Source: Bacteroidales bacterium
Lineage (GTDB): Bacteria; Bacteroidota; Bacteroidia; Bacteroidales; WCHB1-69
Direction: 5' to 3'
DNA: 64,000 nucleotides
Assembly: GCA_017540505.1 (NCBI GenBank)
Contig: JAFYAW010000014.1
Location: 27,930 to 91,929 of the forward strand
Shown: positions 27,244-35,631 of the stretch, in pieces
Position numbering within the stretch: position 1 is the first letter of the stretch
Layout of the letters: every line of letters starts with the position of its first letter
Translations under genes and position numbers: made by a program
The notes under the pieces: generated by a model
Told to the model about the DNA's origin: nothing
The model's database searches: none
What the model saw: only the letters and a program-made list of their open reading frames with translations

Positions 27244-27719
27244 ATCTCAAAAATGATATTATCGGCTCCACAGAGCTCTTTTTCATCAACGCTAATATAG
27301 CCTCTTTCTATGTTTTCTTTAAGTATTTTCTCGAAACGTTGCAAATCCAACACATAACCATACAGCTTCGGGTCTTCTTGATAGTTTCTCGTACTTTTTA
27401 CACCACCATTCCCAAGTATAATGATCTGTTCCGAAATACAAAGACAGTATAATCGTAGTTTGCCGCCATTTATCGGAATCGCATGAACATTGTCGGTCAT
27501 TTTCCCCTCTGGACGAAAGAATCTTTCCAACGCTCCATTATCTAAAATCGCCTGCAACGCTGCTATAATTCTTTGGTAGTCAGAGTTATATTTGGCATTC
27601 AATTCAAACTCTGAAACAAACTTTTCAAATTCAGTAGTCCCATCCTTTTCAAAGCTGATTGAGTAGAGTGTGGTTTTTTGAGACTTCGATATGATATCCA
27701 ATGTGGCCTTCTTTTTCAC
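27240..27719 (-). CDS. Putative HigB/Gp49-like toxin of a type II toxin-antitoxin pair
   Basis: 159 residues, GTG start at 27719. The core FVSEFELNAKYNSDYQRIIAALQAIL ... GKLRLYCLCISEQIIILGNGGVKS resembles the RelE/HigB ribosome-dependent mRNA interferase fold, but I cannot assign catalytic residues with certainty. It is AT-rich compared with flanking core genes, consistent with transfer. The start is doubtful: the -7 box ends only 8 bases upstream, so either the mRNA is nearly leaderless or an internal start is used. Confidence 0.62.
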   Translation of the reverse strand: MKKKATLDIISKSQKTTLYSISFEKDGTTEFEKFVSEFELNAKYNSDYQRIIAALQAILDNGALERFFRPEGKMTDNVHAIPINGGKLRLYCLCISEQIIILGNGGVKSTRNYQEDPKLYGYVLDLQRFEKILKENIERGYISVDEKELCGADNIIFEI

Positions 27720-27726
27720 TACGCTG

Positions 27727-27734
27727 CAAAATTA
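27727..27734 (-). promoter_or_regulatory. -7 element for the toxin-antitoxin pair
   Basis: Minus-strand TAATTTTG, a TAnnTTTG match, immediately upstream of the GTG at 27719. Confidence 0.55.
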
Positions 27735-27772
27735 CAAAAAAATTGATATATATGTCAAGTTTTATTTTTAAA

Positions 27773-29317
27773 TCACCGTTTCCCCCAATTATCCCTATCC
27801 AAACTCCGGAAATTAATCGCCTCGCTGAGGTGGCCCGTCTCAATATTCTCGCTGCCGTCGAGGTCGGCGATGGTGCGGGCCACCTTGAGGATGCGGTCGT
27901 AGGCGCGGGCGGAGAGGCCGAGGCGGTCCATCGCCTGCTTCAATATAGCCTGCCCAGTCTCGTCAATTGTACAGTATTGCCGCACCATCCGGCTGGTCAT
28001 CTGCGCGTTACAGAAAACATTGAACTGGTTGGTAAAGCGCTCTTTCTGGATGTTCCGGGCCGCCACCACGCGCTTGCGGATGGCGGCACTCTTCTCCGAC
28101 GGTTTGTTGCTGGCCAACTCCTCATGACTTACCGGCACCACTTCCACGTGGAGGTCGATACGGTCCATCAACGGGCCCGACACCCTCCCCAAATAGTTCT
28201 GCACCTCCCCGGGCTTGCAGGTACAGGCAATGGTCGGATGATTGTAATTACCACAGGGACAAGGATTCATGGCCGCCACGAACATAAAGGAGGCCGGAAA
28301 CTCCACCGAGTACTGCGACCGTGAGATGGTCACAAAACGGTCCTCCAACGGTTGGCGCATCACCTCCAACACCTGCCGTTTGAATTCTGGCAACTCATCC
28401 AAAAACAGCACACCGTTGTGGGCCAGCGAGATTTCCCCGGGCTGCGGGTGCGTGCCTCCGCCTACCAGAGCCACGTCGCTGATGGTATGATGCGGCGCAC
28501 GGAAGGGCCGCACGCATATCAGCGAGGCGTAACGGCTCATCTTGCCCGCCACCGAGTGTATCTTGGTGGTTTCCAACGCCTCATGAAGCGTCAGGGGCGG
28601 AAGGATGGAGGGCAGCCGCTTGGCCAGCATCGTCTTGCCCGAGCCCGGCGGCCCGATGAGGATGACATTATGCCCGCCGGCAGCTGCAATCTCCAAAGCC
28701 CGCTTGATGTTCTCCTGCCCTTTCACATCCGAAAAATCATATTCGTAATCATTCAGACTTTTTCGGAATTCCTGCTCTATGTCAATCTTCGTCGGGATAA
28801 TGGGCACATCCTTGTCAAAATAGTCGATCACCTGCTTGATGTTCTCCACCCCGAGAATCTCCAGACCATCCACAATAGCGGCCTCCCGCGCGTTCTGCGC
28901 CGGCAGGATCAGCGCCTTCTTGCCCTTTTTACGCGCTTCGATGGCGATGGGCAATGCACCCCGTATCGGCTGCATGCTGCCGTCTAACGACAACTCACCC
29001 ATGATGTAATAGTCCTCCAACCTGTCCGCCCCCTTGATCTGTTCAGAGGCGGCCAAGATGGCAATCGCCAAGGTCAGGTCAAAGGCCGAACCCTCCTTGC
29101 GGATGTCCGCCGGAGCCATATTAACCACTATCTTCCGCCCGGGAATATTGTATTTGTACAATTTCAAGGCCGTCTCAATCCGCTGCTGGCTCTCCTTGAC
29201 CGCACTGTCGGGCAACCCTACCAAATGGAAACCGATACCGACATCCACGCTGACCTCCACCGCAATCTGAATGGCCGCAACGCCCATCAAGGCACAACTG
29301 TAAGTTCTCACTAACAT
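27773..29317 (-). CDS. comM: YifB/ComM family Mg-chelatase-like AAA+ protein
   Basis: 514 residues, full length. N-terminal ChlI domain (about 1-170, [19 protein letters not shown]), Mg-chelatase AAA+ domain (about 190-400) with Walker A GPPGSGKT and Walker [12 protein letters not shown], and a cysteine cluster ([17 protein letters not shown]). The C-terminal domain ends [18 protein letters not shown]. ComM is the helicase promoting branch migration of incoming DNA in natural transformation in gamma-proteobacteria; the role in Bacteroidota is inferred. comM is a known island insertion site in Acinetobacter. Here its 3' end has two extra partial copies downstream (26799 and 22637). Confidence 0.95.
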   Translation of the reverse strand: MLVRTYSCALMGVAAIQIAVEVSVDVGIGFHLVGLPDSAVKESQQRIETALKLYKYNIPGRKIVVNMAPADIRKEGSAFDLTLAIAILAASEQIKGADRLEDYYIMGELSLDGSMQPIRGALPIAIEARKKGKKALILPAQNAREAAIVDGLEILGVENIKQVIDYFDKDVPIIPTKIDIEQEFRKSLNDYEYDFSDVKGQENIKRALEIAAAGGHNVILIGPPGSGKTMLAKRLPSILPPLTLHEALETTKIHSVAGKMSRYASLICVRPFRAPHHTISDVALVGGGTHPQPGEISLAHNGVLFLDELPEFKRQVLEVMRQPLEDRFVTISRSQYSVEFPASFMFVAAMNPCPCGNYNHPTIACTCKPGEVQNYLGRVSGPLMDRIDLHVEVVPVSHEELASNKPSEKSAAIRKRVVAARNIQKERFTNQFNVFCNAQMTSRMVRQYCTIDETGQAILKQAMDRLGLSARAYDRILKVARTIADLDGSENIETGHLSEAINFRSLDRDNWGKR

Positions 29318-29339
29318 AACCGTTCAATTTTTATTGCGG

Positions 29340-29347
29340 CAAAAATA
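29340..29347 (-). promoter_or_regulatory. -7 element for comM
   Basis: Minus-strand TATTTTTG, 22 bases before the comM ATG. The rest of the gap up to nth (29348-29589) is very AT-rich and shows no gene or repeat. Confidence 0.72.
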
Positions 29348-29589
29348 AAATTATTTTATACAAATTCAATATGTATTGTATTTATTTTTAATTTTAAGAA
29401 ACAATTGTTAATTTTGCAAAATACTTAGAATACGCCCTATTATAAAGTGTTTTATTCCACAATAATAAGAAAGGAACAATATTTTTCAATAATCTGCAAA
29501 AAATTACAAGTCTGCAGACCTCGAAAATGAGTGCAGCATCAGGAAATGGGAAATTAAGGAAAAATTTTGAAAAAAAGAAGAAACAACAA

Positions 29590-30219
29590 TTACTGTACCG
29601 ATGGGCAAATGCTGTTCAAAGGGCACTCCTGGCATTTGGGTTTGCGGGCCATACACACATAGCGTCCATGTAACAGCAGCCAGTGGTGCGCTCGGGAGAT
29701 ATATTCGTGCGGAATATTCCGCACCAACTGCCGTTCCACAGCTTCCGGTGTCGGAGCATCCTTCACCAAGCCAAGACGATGCGCCACCCGAAAAACATGC
29801 GTATCCACAGGCATCGCCGCCTGCCCGAACGCGAATGCCAGCACCACATTGGCCGTCTTCCGCCCAACGCCTGGCAATGCCGTAAGCCCTTCCATCGTAT
29901 CCGGGACCTCACCCTGAAAATCACGAACCAACATTTTCGCCATTTCCGAAAGATGGAGAGCCTTGCTGTTGGGATACGAAACCGATTTCACGAAAGAAAG
30001 AATATCCTCCACGGAAGCGGCGGAAAGTGCCTGCGCATCCGGATAACGTTCGAAAAGCGCAGGTGTTACCATATTAACCCGCTTGTCCGTGCACTGTGCG
30101 GCCAGCATGGTGGCCACCAGAAGCTGGTAAGCATTGATGTAATGCAGTTCCGATTGCACATCAGGCTGATTGGCGGAAAAATAATCAAGAATATACGAAT
30201 AGCGTTCTTTACGAGTCAT
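29590..30219 (-). CDS. nth: Endonuclease III, DNA glycosylase/AP lyase
   Basis: 209 residues. Removes oxidised pyrimidines in base excision repair. Helix-hairpin-helix LTALPGVGRKTANVV with the catalytic K121 and the conserved aspartate D139 in PVDTHVFRVAHR. The C-terminal 4Fe-4S loop is visible as CMARKPKCQECPLNSIC (Cx6Cx2Cx5C). Single gene with its own promoter. Confidence 0.97.
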   Translation of the reverse strand: MTRKERYSYILDYFSANQPDVQSELHYINAYQLLVATMLAAQCTDKRVNMVTPALFERYPDAQALSAASVEDILSFVKSVSYPNSKALHLSEMAKMLVRDFQGEVPDTMEGLTALPGVGRKTANVVLAFAFGQAAMPVDTHVFRVAHRLGLVKDAPTPEAVERQLVRNIPHEYISRAHHWLLLHGRYVCMARKPKCQECPLNSICPSVQ

Positions 30220-30241
30220 ACCATATAATTATATTTGACGG

Positions 30242-30249
30242 CAAAGGTA
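30242..30249 (-). promoter_or_regulatory. -7 element for nth
   Basis: Minus-strand TACCTTTG, 22 bases before the nth ATG. Confidence 0.68.
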
Positions 30250-30383
30250 CACAAAATTCCGAACACACGACGGCGAATCACAGAATATTCGAAATAAAAA
30301 CAGAGTATTTCAGCCTGAAATGCTTGTTATTTCCGGATAAAATAAAAAATCACGCTATCATCGGTGTATATTCAAAAAAAGTG

Positions 30384-30391
30384 TATTTTTG
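30384..30391 (+). promoter_or_regulatory. -7 element for tRNA-His
   Basis: TATTTTTG 26 bases before the tRNA 5' end. Confidence 0.68.
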
Positions 30392-30417
30392 CGCCGTCTT
30401 TTTTGAGACACCCAAAT

Positions 30418-30492
30418 GGCGGTTGTAGCTCAGTTGGTTAGAGTACCGGATTGTGGTTCCGTGGGTCGTCGGTTCGAATCCGACCTGCCGCC
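30418..30492 (+). tRNA. tRNA-His (anticodon GTG)
   Basis: The D arm GCTC/GAGT, anticodon loop TTGTGGT and T arm GTCGG-TTCGAAT-CCGAC are all present. The histidine-specific extra G(-1) at 30418 can pair with C73 at 30492. The acceptor stem is GCGGTTG with CTGCCGC, carrying a T-T mismatch and a G-T pair in its lower half. CCA is not encoded (CG follows C73). Confidence 0.95.
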
Positions 30493-30502
30493 CGAAAGAT
30501 TG

Positions 30503-30541
30503 AAAAAACAGCGATTTGCAAGCACAAATTGCTGTTTTTTT
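30503..30541 (+). terminator. Terminator after tRNA-His
   Basis: AAAAAACAGC...GCTGTTTTTT hairpin with an inner ATTTG/CAAAT extension and a T run. It can act in both directions and lies between the tRNA and the protease start at 30568. Confidence 0.8.
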
Positions 30542-30567
30542 CGTTTATCGACAAAGCCCATAACGTT

Positions 30568-31989
30568 ATGAAATTGAAGTTTCCCCTTTTATTCCTCTTG
30601 GCACTGATACAGTGCGGAACCCTATCCGCCAAATCTGTGGATGTAACTACAGCCTGCACCGTGGCCTCGCACTTCTTTGCCCAAAAGTTCAACCACGCAC
30701 CCGAATCGCTCATACCCACAGTAGCTTACACCGCTCCAACGCTGCGCGGAGAAAATGACCCAACCCCCGGTTTCTATGTCGTTAATTTCGAGCCGGCAGG
30801 CTTTGTCATCGTAGCCGGCGATGACCGTGTACAACCGATATTGGCCTTTTCTGATGAGGGGGCCTTCATTGCCGAAAACATGCCCGACCATATACGCTTT
30901 TTTCTGGATGGATACACGGAAGGCATTCAATATATTATTGATGGTCACCAATATAACAACGAATCCACACAACAACAATGGAGATCATTGCTTTCCGGAA
31001 ACTCCCTCTCACAAAAAGATGGAGATGGGGCTGTGGTCGTGGAGCCGCTTTTAGGCAACAACGAATGGAACCAGACTATGTATTACAACGACCTCTGCCC
31101 TGCTGATGCGACAGGCCATCCTGCATACGGCGGTCACGCCGCTGCGGGTTGCGGGGCCCTTGTCATGGGACAGGTCATGCGCTATTGGCGATTCCCCACC
31201 ACGGGTACCGGAAGCCATTCATACACCAGCAACTATGGTACCCTTTCCGCGAATTTTGGGGCAACAACCTACCATTACGAGAACATGCCCGACAAACTCA
31301 CAACAGCCAATCATCCAGACAGCTGTGTGGAAGCAGTGGCCACTTTGCTGTACCATTGCGGGGTTGCTGTCAACATGAATTACGGTCCATCCGCGAGTGT
31401 GGCCAACTCCAACCGCATTGTGTCGGCCCTCTCTACCTACTTTCGCTATCCAACTACTATACAATATATTGAGCGAGGGAACCTTTCGTCTGCCGTGTGG
31501 CTCAATTATTTAAAAGGCGAACTTGACGAAGGGGCCCCCTTCATGTACGGGGGAAGCGGGAACTACGGCGGACACGTCTGGATATGCGATGGATACCAAG
31601 ACGATGACTTTTTCCATTTCAACTGGGGATGGGGCGGACAGCAAAACGGCTACTACGCATTAACTAACTGTAGCTCATATGGTTTCAACAACAACCACGC
31701 CATCATTATCGGCATCCGTGGACCGGAATTGCCCGCCTCCATCGGGGAAAACATCCAGAAAAACGTCAGAGTATTCCCCAATCCCACCCATGGAATTGCA
31801 CGTATGCAGATGGAAGGACAACCCGTTATAGAGGTGCAGGTTTTCGACCTGTTCGGAAAAATGCTATCCCATCAGAGCGCGAATGGGAACGAATTCTCGG
31901 TGGACTTAACCGGCTATGCTGCGGGAACTTACCTGCTTCGACTTTTCTCCAACGACGGCGTAGAGACGGTCAAGATTGTCAAGAAGTAA
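30568..31989 (+). CDS. Secreted C10 (streptopain-like) cysteine protease with T9SS tail
   Basis: 473 residues from the ATG at 30568; longer frames would run into the tRNA. Signal peptide about 1-21. A Spi/C10 propeptide region (about 22-150) is followed by the catalytic domain with C195 in AAAGCGALVMGQVMRYW and the histidine in YGGHVWICDGYQDDDFFHFNWGWGG. The C-terminal 75 residues are a type A T9SS sorting domain (VFPNPTHGIARMQ ... GTYLLRLFSNDGVETVKIVKK), so the enzyme should be exported and attached to or released from the surface. The family includes streptopain, prevotellain-like and Bacteroides fragilis bfp proteases. Converges on vsr with a 10-base gap. Confidence 0.93.
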   Translation: MKLKFPLLFLLALIQCGTLSAKSVDVTTACTVASHFFAQKFNHAPESLIPTVAYTAPTLRGENDPTPGFYVVNFEPAGFVIVAGDDRVQPILAFSDEGAFIAENMPDHIRFFLDGYTEGIQYIIDGHQYNNESTQQQWRSLLSGNSLSQKDGDGAVVVEPLLGNNEWNQTMYYNDLCPADATGHPAYGGHAAAGCGALVMGQVMRYWRFPTTGTGSHSYTSNYGTLSANFGATTYHYENMPDKLTTANHPDSCVEAVATLLYHCGVAVNMNYGPSASVANSNRIVSALSTYFRYPTTIQYIERGNLSSAVWLNYLKGELDEGAPFMYGGSGNYGGHVWICDGYQDDDFFHFNWGWGGQQNGYYALTNCSSYGFNNNHAIIIGIRGPELPASIGENIQKNVRVFPNPTHGIARMQMEGQPVIEVQVFDLFGKMLSHQSANGNEFSVDLTGYAAGTYLLRLFSNDGVETVKIVKK

Positions 31990-31999
31990 TCCCATTAAA

Positions 32000-32551
32000 C
32001 TATTCCATCCCATAGTCCGCCAAATCCTCTGCGGCCATCGGAAGCTCCTCCTCAAGATGAATGTAGGGTTTTGCCTTGCGGCTGAAGGTCTGGAGAAAAT
32101 ATTCCTGGAGCAAGACCTCCACCTGGCGCATCGTCTGTTCGATAATGGCGGGTTTCAACTGGCACTCCCACACCACCAGCACCTGCCAGCCGTTCTCCTG
32201 CAACACTTTGTAATCCCGTTCGTCGCGTTCCTGGTTGCGTCGGATTTTGTTCACCCAAAATTCACGATTGGTTTTGGGGATTTTGCAACATTGGGAATTG
32301 GTGATTTGTAGAGACGCGCCATGGCACGTTCCTACATTATGTCCGTGCCAGAAACATCCGTTCACGAAAAGGGCCGTGCGGTACTTGCGCATCACGATAT
32401 CGGGTTTGCCCGGAACGCCTTTCACGTTGAGGCGGTAGCGGTAGCCATGCTGCCACAGCCATTGGCGCACCATAAGCTCGGGCTTGGTGTTTTTGCTGCG
32501 GATGTGCGACATGCAGCGATGGCGTTGTGCGGGGGTGAGGCGGTCGGTCAT
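32000..32551 (-). CDS. vsr: Very short patch repair endonuclease
   Basis: 183 residues. Nicks next to T:G mismatches produced by deamination of 5-methylcytosine. MSHIRSKNTKPELMVRQ is the family start. D51 in PGKPDIVM matches the catalytic Asp51 of E. coli Vsr, and H69 in GCFWHGH matches its conserved His69. Longer than E. coli Vsr (156) because of the C-terminal tail. It overlaps the upstream isomerase-like gene by four bases (ATGA) rather than a methylase; the only C5 methyltransferase in the window is 13 kb upstream on the same strand (45515-46579). Confidence 0.93.
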   Translation of the reverse strand: MTDRLTPAQRHRCMSHIRSKNTKPELMVRQWLWQHGYRYRLNVKGVPGKPDIVMRKYRTALFVNGCFWHGHNVGTCHGASLQITNSQCCKIPKTNREFWVNKIRRNQERDERDYKVLQENGWQVLVVWECQLKPAIIEQTMRQVEVLLQEYFLQTFSRKAKPYIHLEEELPMAAEDLADYGME

Positions 32552-33762
32552 AACACTGAATTAATGGAACATCTTTGCAGCAAAACCCGCAGAGCGGCAG
32601 CATGGTGCCCGATTGCGATGACATGGTGATTACCTATCGGCTTCGTCAAGAGATATCCGGTGTCGGACGGATGGGCGAGGCGCACCAGCAACTGCGTGCG
32701 GCAGAGGTCCGGTTTCGCCTGATTGCGAATCAGTTCGCCTTCCGCGACAAACGCCCGCGACAGGTCTCCGGCCACCTTGCAGATCGTGACGGGACCTTCG
32801 GGCACGTGGCCACGGATGCCCACACCAATGCCCGACTCATAGTGGGTGTCAAGTTCATAGTGGTGCACCATGTCGAACGGTATGGTACAATGCGCGAAGA
32901 GGATTTCGCCCGTTTCAGGATTGATGCTGGCAGGGTTCGCCTGAAATGAGGAGTTGCCGGTCAGCGTGCGAAGCTGCATCATGGTGAGCATGGTGGGCAC
33001 ATCGCCCTCACAGCCAGCCACGAGCCCTTCCGCATTCAGTTTGGCCAGTGCCCAGCAGCCGGTATTGTGGACGGCATCCAGCAGGTCGAAGCAGCGGAGG
33101 GTAAGACCGTTGAGATTGTGCTTCACCACCAAGGATTTCAAGGCCAAGTAGATGCGATAAGCACCGGGCAGGGCGGCGTGGATTTGTGGGACTTCGCTGT
33201 CCTCCGGAGCTGATTGCTCGGGAATAGAAGCCAGCGTGTCCAGCAGCGCACGCATCGGTATGTCGATGAGATCCACACCCAGTTTGCTTTTGACGGCATC
33301 GCGATCCACTTCGCTGGAAATCAGCCAGTCGGAGGGTTCGCCGACGATGCCGAGGCGGCAGCCGTTGAGAACGGGCACCTCTTCCTCCACCCTATTCAAT
33401 TGTTGAATGCGTGCCGCAATGTACTCCGAACTGCCGTGCAGAATCTCGCCTTGCAGGCCTTGCTGGCGCAGGAAAGAAAGGATTTCCATGGCGGCAGGCA
33501 GCGAGTTGCTCTTGGTGGAGGCAAGCAGGTAAAAGGGTTTCTTGGAGCATGCAACCAACTGTGGCAGAAGTTGTTTAAAGAGACCTTCGGTGCCGCCGGT
33601 GCGCACATAAATCAGATCCCGGTCATGCGTTCCATAGTCAGAATAGTCGTCGCCTTTCAGCACATACGGGATATTCAAGGAGGAGAGAAACTCCTGTGTA
33701 AGAGACGCCACCGCCTGCGGGTCGTGCAGCGTGGAAGTAAGGGTATAGACTGCGATGTTCAT
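32548..33762 (-). CDS. Fucose/arabinose isomerase-like protein
   Basis: 404 residues, no signal peptide. The C-terminal half (KVAGDLSRAFVAEGELI, IGNHHVIAIGHHAAALRVLLQ) resembles the FucI/AraA C-terminal fold, and the N-terminal half resembles the nucleotide-like alpha/beta domain of that superfamily (RTGGTEGLF, LLASTKSNSLPAAMEIL). Shorter than true L-fucose isomerase (about 590). The active-site metal ligands cannot be assigned, so substrate and activity are open. Translationally coupled to vsr by a four-base overlap. No sugar transporter or kinase gene adjoins. Confidence 0.68.
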   Translation of the reverse strand: MNIAVYTLTSTLHDPQAVASLTQEFLSSLNIPYVLKGDDYSDYGTHDRDLIYVRTGGTEGLFKQLLPQLVACSKKPFYLLASTKSNSLPAAMEILSFLRQQGLQGEILHGSSEYIAARIQQLNRVEEEVPVLNGCRLGIVGEPSDWLISSEVDRDAVKSKLGVDLIDIPMRALLDTLASIPEQSAPEDSEVPQIHAALPGAYRIYLALKSLVVKHNLNGLTLRCFDLLDAVHNTGCWALAKLNAEGLVAGCEGDVPTMLTMMQLRTLTGNSSFQANPASINPETGEILFAHCTIPFDMVHHYELDTHYESGIGVGIRGHVPEGPVTICKVAGDLSRAFVAEGELIRNQAKPDLCRTQLLVRLAHPSDTGYLLTKPIGNHHVIAIGHHAAALRVLLQRCSINSVL

Positions 33763-33799
33763 TTTAGTAACCTATTTATGCTTGTTTTATGTTTTAATA

Positions 33800-33846
33800 G
33801 TTTCAGGGTTCAAGTTTCAGGGTTCAGGTTTAATTACTTGAAACCT
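33800..33846. repeat. GTTTCAG/GGTTCAA heptamer array with inverted end
   Basis: Heptamers GTTTCAG, GGTTCAA, GTTTCAG, GGTTCAG, GTTTAAT, then CTTGAAACCT in the opposite orientation. It is the same family as the arrays that flank the four-helix-bundle gene, but here with nothing between the arms. Confidence 0.75.
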
Positions 33847-33856
33847 ATATCTAAAA

Positions 33857-34249
33857 TCACTTTGTTCTCGCTTTTAGCATCTCAATCACCTCCCAATCCG
33901 CCGGCAGCCACTGCACGGAGTCAAGTTCGTCGGGGGCGAGCCAGCGGGCGGCCTCGTGTTCGAGGAGGGTGAGCGATCCGCTCTCAATGGTGCAGAGGAA
34001 GCAGTGCATGGTGAGGTGAAACTTGGGGTAGTCCCACTCGATGGTATGCAGCAGTTCCCCGACGGTGATGCGGGTTTCCAATTCCTCCCAAATTTCGCGA
34101 CGAACGGCCTCCTCGGGCGTCTCGCCCGGCTCGATCTTGCCGCCCGGAAACTCCCACCAGTCCTTCCAATCGCCCGCGCCCCGCTGTGTGGCGAAGATGC
34201 GGTTCTGAGAGTCGTGGATGATGGCGGCGGAAACGGTGATATGTTTCAT
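33857..34249 (-). CDS. NUDIX hydrolase, MutT-like
   Basis: 130 residues. The Nudix box GGKIEPGETPEEAVRREIWEEL (within 40-65) fits GX5EX7REUXEE; the usual following Gly is replaced. MutT-type start ITVSAAIIHDSQNRIFATQRGAGDWKDWWEFPGGK and C-terminal EAARWLAPDELDSVQWLPAD match the 8-oxo-dGTP diphosphatase group that cleans the nucleotide pool. Four bases downstream of a YqaE-like gene, same strand. Confidence 0.88.
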   Translation of the reverse strand: MKHITVSAAIIHDSQNRIFATQRGAGDWKDWWEFPGGKIEPGETPEEAVRREIWEELETRITVGELLHTIEWDYPKFHLTMHCFLCTIESGSLTLLEHEAARWLAPDELDSVQWLPADWEVIEMLKARTK

Positions 34250-34252
34250 AGC

Positions 34253-34408
34253 TTATTCGTTTTTGTTCAGTATCACCAGTGCGGCGATGACGCCGGGCAC
34301 CCACCCGCAGAGGGTGAGCAGGAACACAATGAGCACAGACCCGCACCCCCGGTCGATGACGGCCAACGGCGGGAAGATGAGGGAGAGGATGACGCGGAAA
34401 ATGGACAT
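34253..34408 (-). CDS. YqaE/Pmp3 family small membrane protein
   Basis: 51 residues, MSIFRVILSLIFPPLAVIDR then a second hydrophobic stretch VLLTLCGWVPGVIAALVIL-like and ending NKNE. The FPPLAV and LCGWVPGVIAA motifs are those of the Pmp3/YqaE two-helix membrane proteins linked to membrane potential and salt stress in yeast and bacteria. The start is 24 bases after a clear -7 box. Co-transcribed with the mutT-like gene 3 bases downstream. Confidence 0.9.
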   Translation of the reverse strand: MSIFRVILSLIFPPLAVIDRGCGSVLIVFLLTLCGWVPGVIAALVILNKNE

Positions 34409-34431
34409 ATCGATTCGGTTTTTTGAATCTG

Positions 34432-34439
34432 CAAAAGTA
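34432..34439 (-). promoter_or_regulatory. -7 element for yqaE-mutT
   Basis: Minus-strand TACTTTTG 24 bases before the ATG at 34408. Confidence 0.72.
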
Positions 34440-34444
34440 CAAAA

Positions 34445-35353
34445 TTATGCTTCTTTATAGGGCATCCATTTCGCCAGAACCATTCCGGCGAGGATGAACC
34501 AACCTCCGCCGAGGGCGGCCAAGAGCGGGAACCACGGGAGCGCCTCGCAGGGTAGCAACGCCGGCACAATGGCGATGGCCAAAGCCGGGGCGAAGGGTTT
34601 GAACCGGCGGAACAGCAGAAGCATGAGAGGCACTGTCACGAACGTGCCCAATGCCAGCGGAAGGCCCCACCGATGATGGAGCAGCAGACAAGTGAGGGTG
34701 CCCAAGCCGGCGGCGGCGACGATGAGCGCCCAGATGGTCCACGGGCGTTCACGGAAGCCGCTGTGGCGGTTGGAAAACTCGATCATAGTGACCACCAGAG
34801 GGGGCACCGCGAGAAAGCGTATGGTGGGAATGGGAGCGCAGTGGGTGACGACTAATGGCAGGCACACGGCGACCGTGAGCAGGGCCAACTGTCCTCCTCC
34901 GAAGGGGTGGTATTCCGGTCGTTCATCTTGCCGGAGCCAGCCTCTGCCGAGGGCCAGCAGCACCGAAATCACCAGCACGCAGGCGGGATAGAGCCATGAG
35001 GTAGTGCCCACCAGCACGGGCAGCATAGCCGCCGAAACGGTGGGGTACATATTGCAGCGCACCAGTCGCAGCAGCCCCATCACGAGGACGAAAGCGAAAG
35101 CGAAGCGGATCTCGAGGCAGGCGGGAAGCCACCGATTGAGGGCCAGTCCGATGGAGGCCGCGACCGTCAGGTAGAGGGGGATTTGCCATCCGCGTATGTT
35201 CCACACCGCCTTGGGCATCAGCCAGAGTCCGACGCACAGCGCCGCCGCCTCGGGGAAGATGACCTCGCTTTGTCCCGAAACATCCGCCACAACCACCATC
35301 AGCGTGAGGAACAGCGCGACCGAGAGATTCCGTTTTATGGAAGAGGAGGGCAT
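34445..35353 (-). CDS. Polytopic membrane protein, possibly HPP-like
   Basis: 302 residues with about eight to nine hydrophobic segments separated by short basic loops (for example LSVALFLTLMVVVADVSG, FAFAFVLVMGLLRLV, LYPACVLVISVLLALG). The motif FPEAAALCVGLWLMPKAVWNIRGW is reminiscent of HPP-family membrane proteins, but I am not sure of the family. Function unknown. Located directly downstream of the TSCPD gene (9-base gap) at the tail of the defence-operon transcript direction. Confidence 0.6.
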   Translation of the reverse strand: MPSSSIKRNLSVALFLTLMVVVADVSGQSEVIFPEAAALCVGLWLMPKAVWNIRGWQIPLYLTVAASIGLALNRWLPACLEIRFAFAFVLVMGLLRLVRCNMYPTVSAAMLPVLVGTTSWLYPACVLVISVLLALGRGWLRQDERPEYHPFGGGQLALLTVAVCLPLVVTHCAPIPTIRFLAVPPLVVTMIEFSNRHSGFRERPWTIWALIVAAAGLGTLTCLLLHHRWGLPLALGTFVTVPLMLLLFRRFKPFAPALAIAIVPALLPCEALPWFPLLAALGGGWFILAGMVLAKWMPYKEA

Positions 35354-35362
35354 CAGGGGGTG

Positions 35363-35629
35363 TTATTTTTCTTGTGCGGACTGCTTCAGCGATTCCAGTG
35401 CGCGGCAGAGCTGGTCGGGGCAGGAGGTGGGCTTGCCTCCGCAGCGGATGCCGTTGAGTTTCTGGATGACGTCGTCGATTTTCTGGCCGACGACCAAGCG
35501 GCAGATACCCTGGAGGTTTCCGTCGCATCCGCCATAAAAGAAGACCTGCTGAATGACGCCCTCGTCATCGACGGTCACATCGATGAACTGCGAGCAGGTG
35601 CCTTGGGTTTTGTAGAGGGTGTGGGGCAT
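35363..35629 (-). CDS. TSCPD domain protein (TIGR03905)
   Basis: 88 residues with GTCSQFIDVTVDDEG at the N-terminus and IRCGGKPTSCPDQLCRALE at the C-terminus. Conserved cysteines and the TSCPD motif define the family, a small domain related to the C-terminal part of some ribonucleotide reductases. The cysteines suggest metal or thiol chemistry, not proven. Starts 2 bases after the DUF2357 nuclease gene, so it is probably read through from the defence operon. Confidence 0.88.
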   Translation of the reverse strand: MPHTLYKTQGTCSQFIDVTVDDEGVIQQVFFYGGCDGNLQGICRLVVGQKIDDVIQKLNGIRCGGKPTSCPDQLCRALESLKQSAQEK

Positions 35630-35631
35630 AA

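Noticed and set aside
22637-27934. Prophage or ICE as the source of the comM-linked cargo
   Set aside because: No integrase, relaxase, terminase, capsid, conjugation gene or transposase is visible between the copies.
30418-31989. Island inserted at tRNA-His
   Set aside because: No second copy of the tRNA 3' end is visible downstream, and no integrase is near; the protease gene alone does not show an island.
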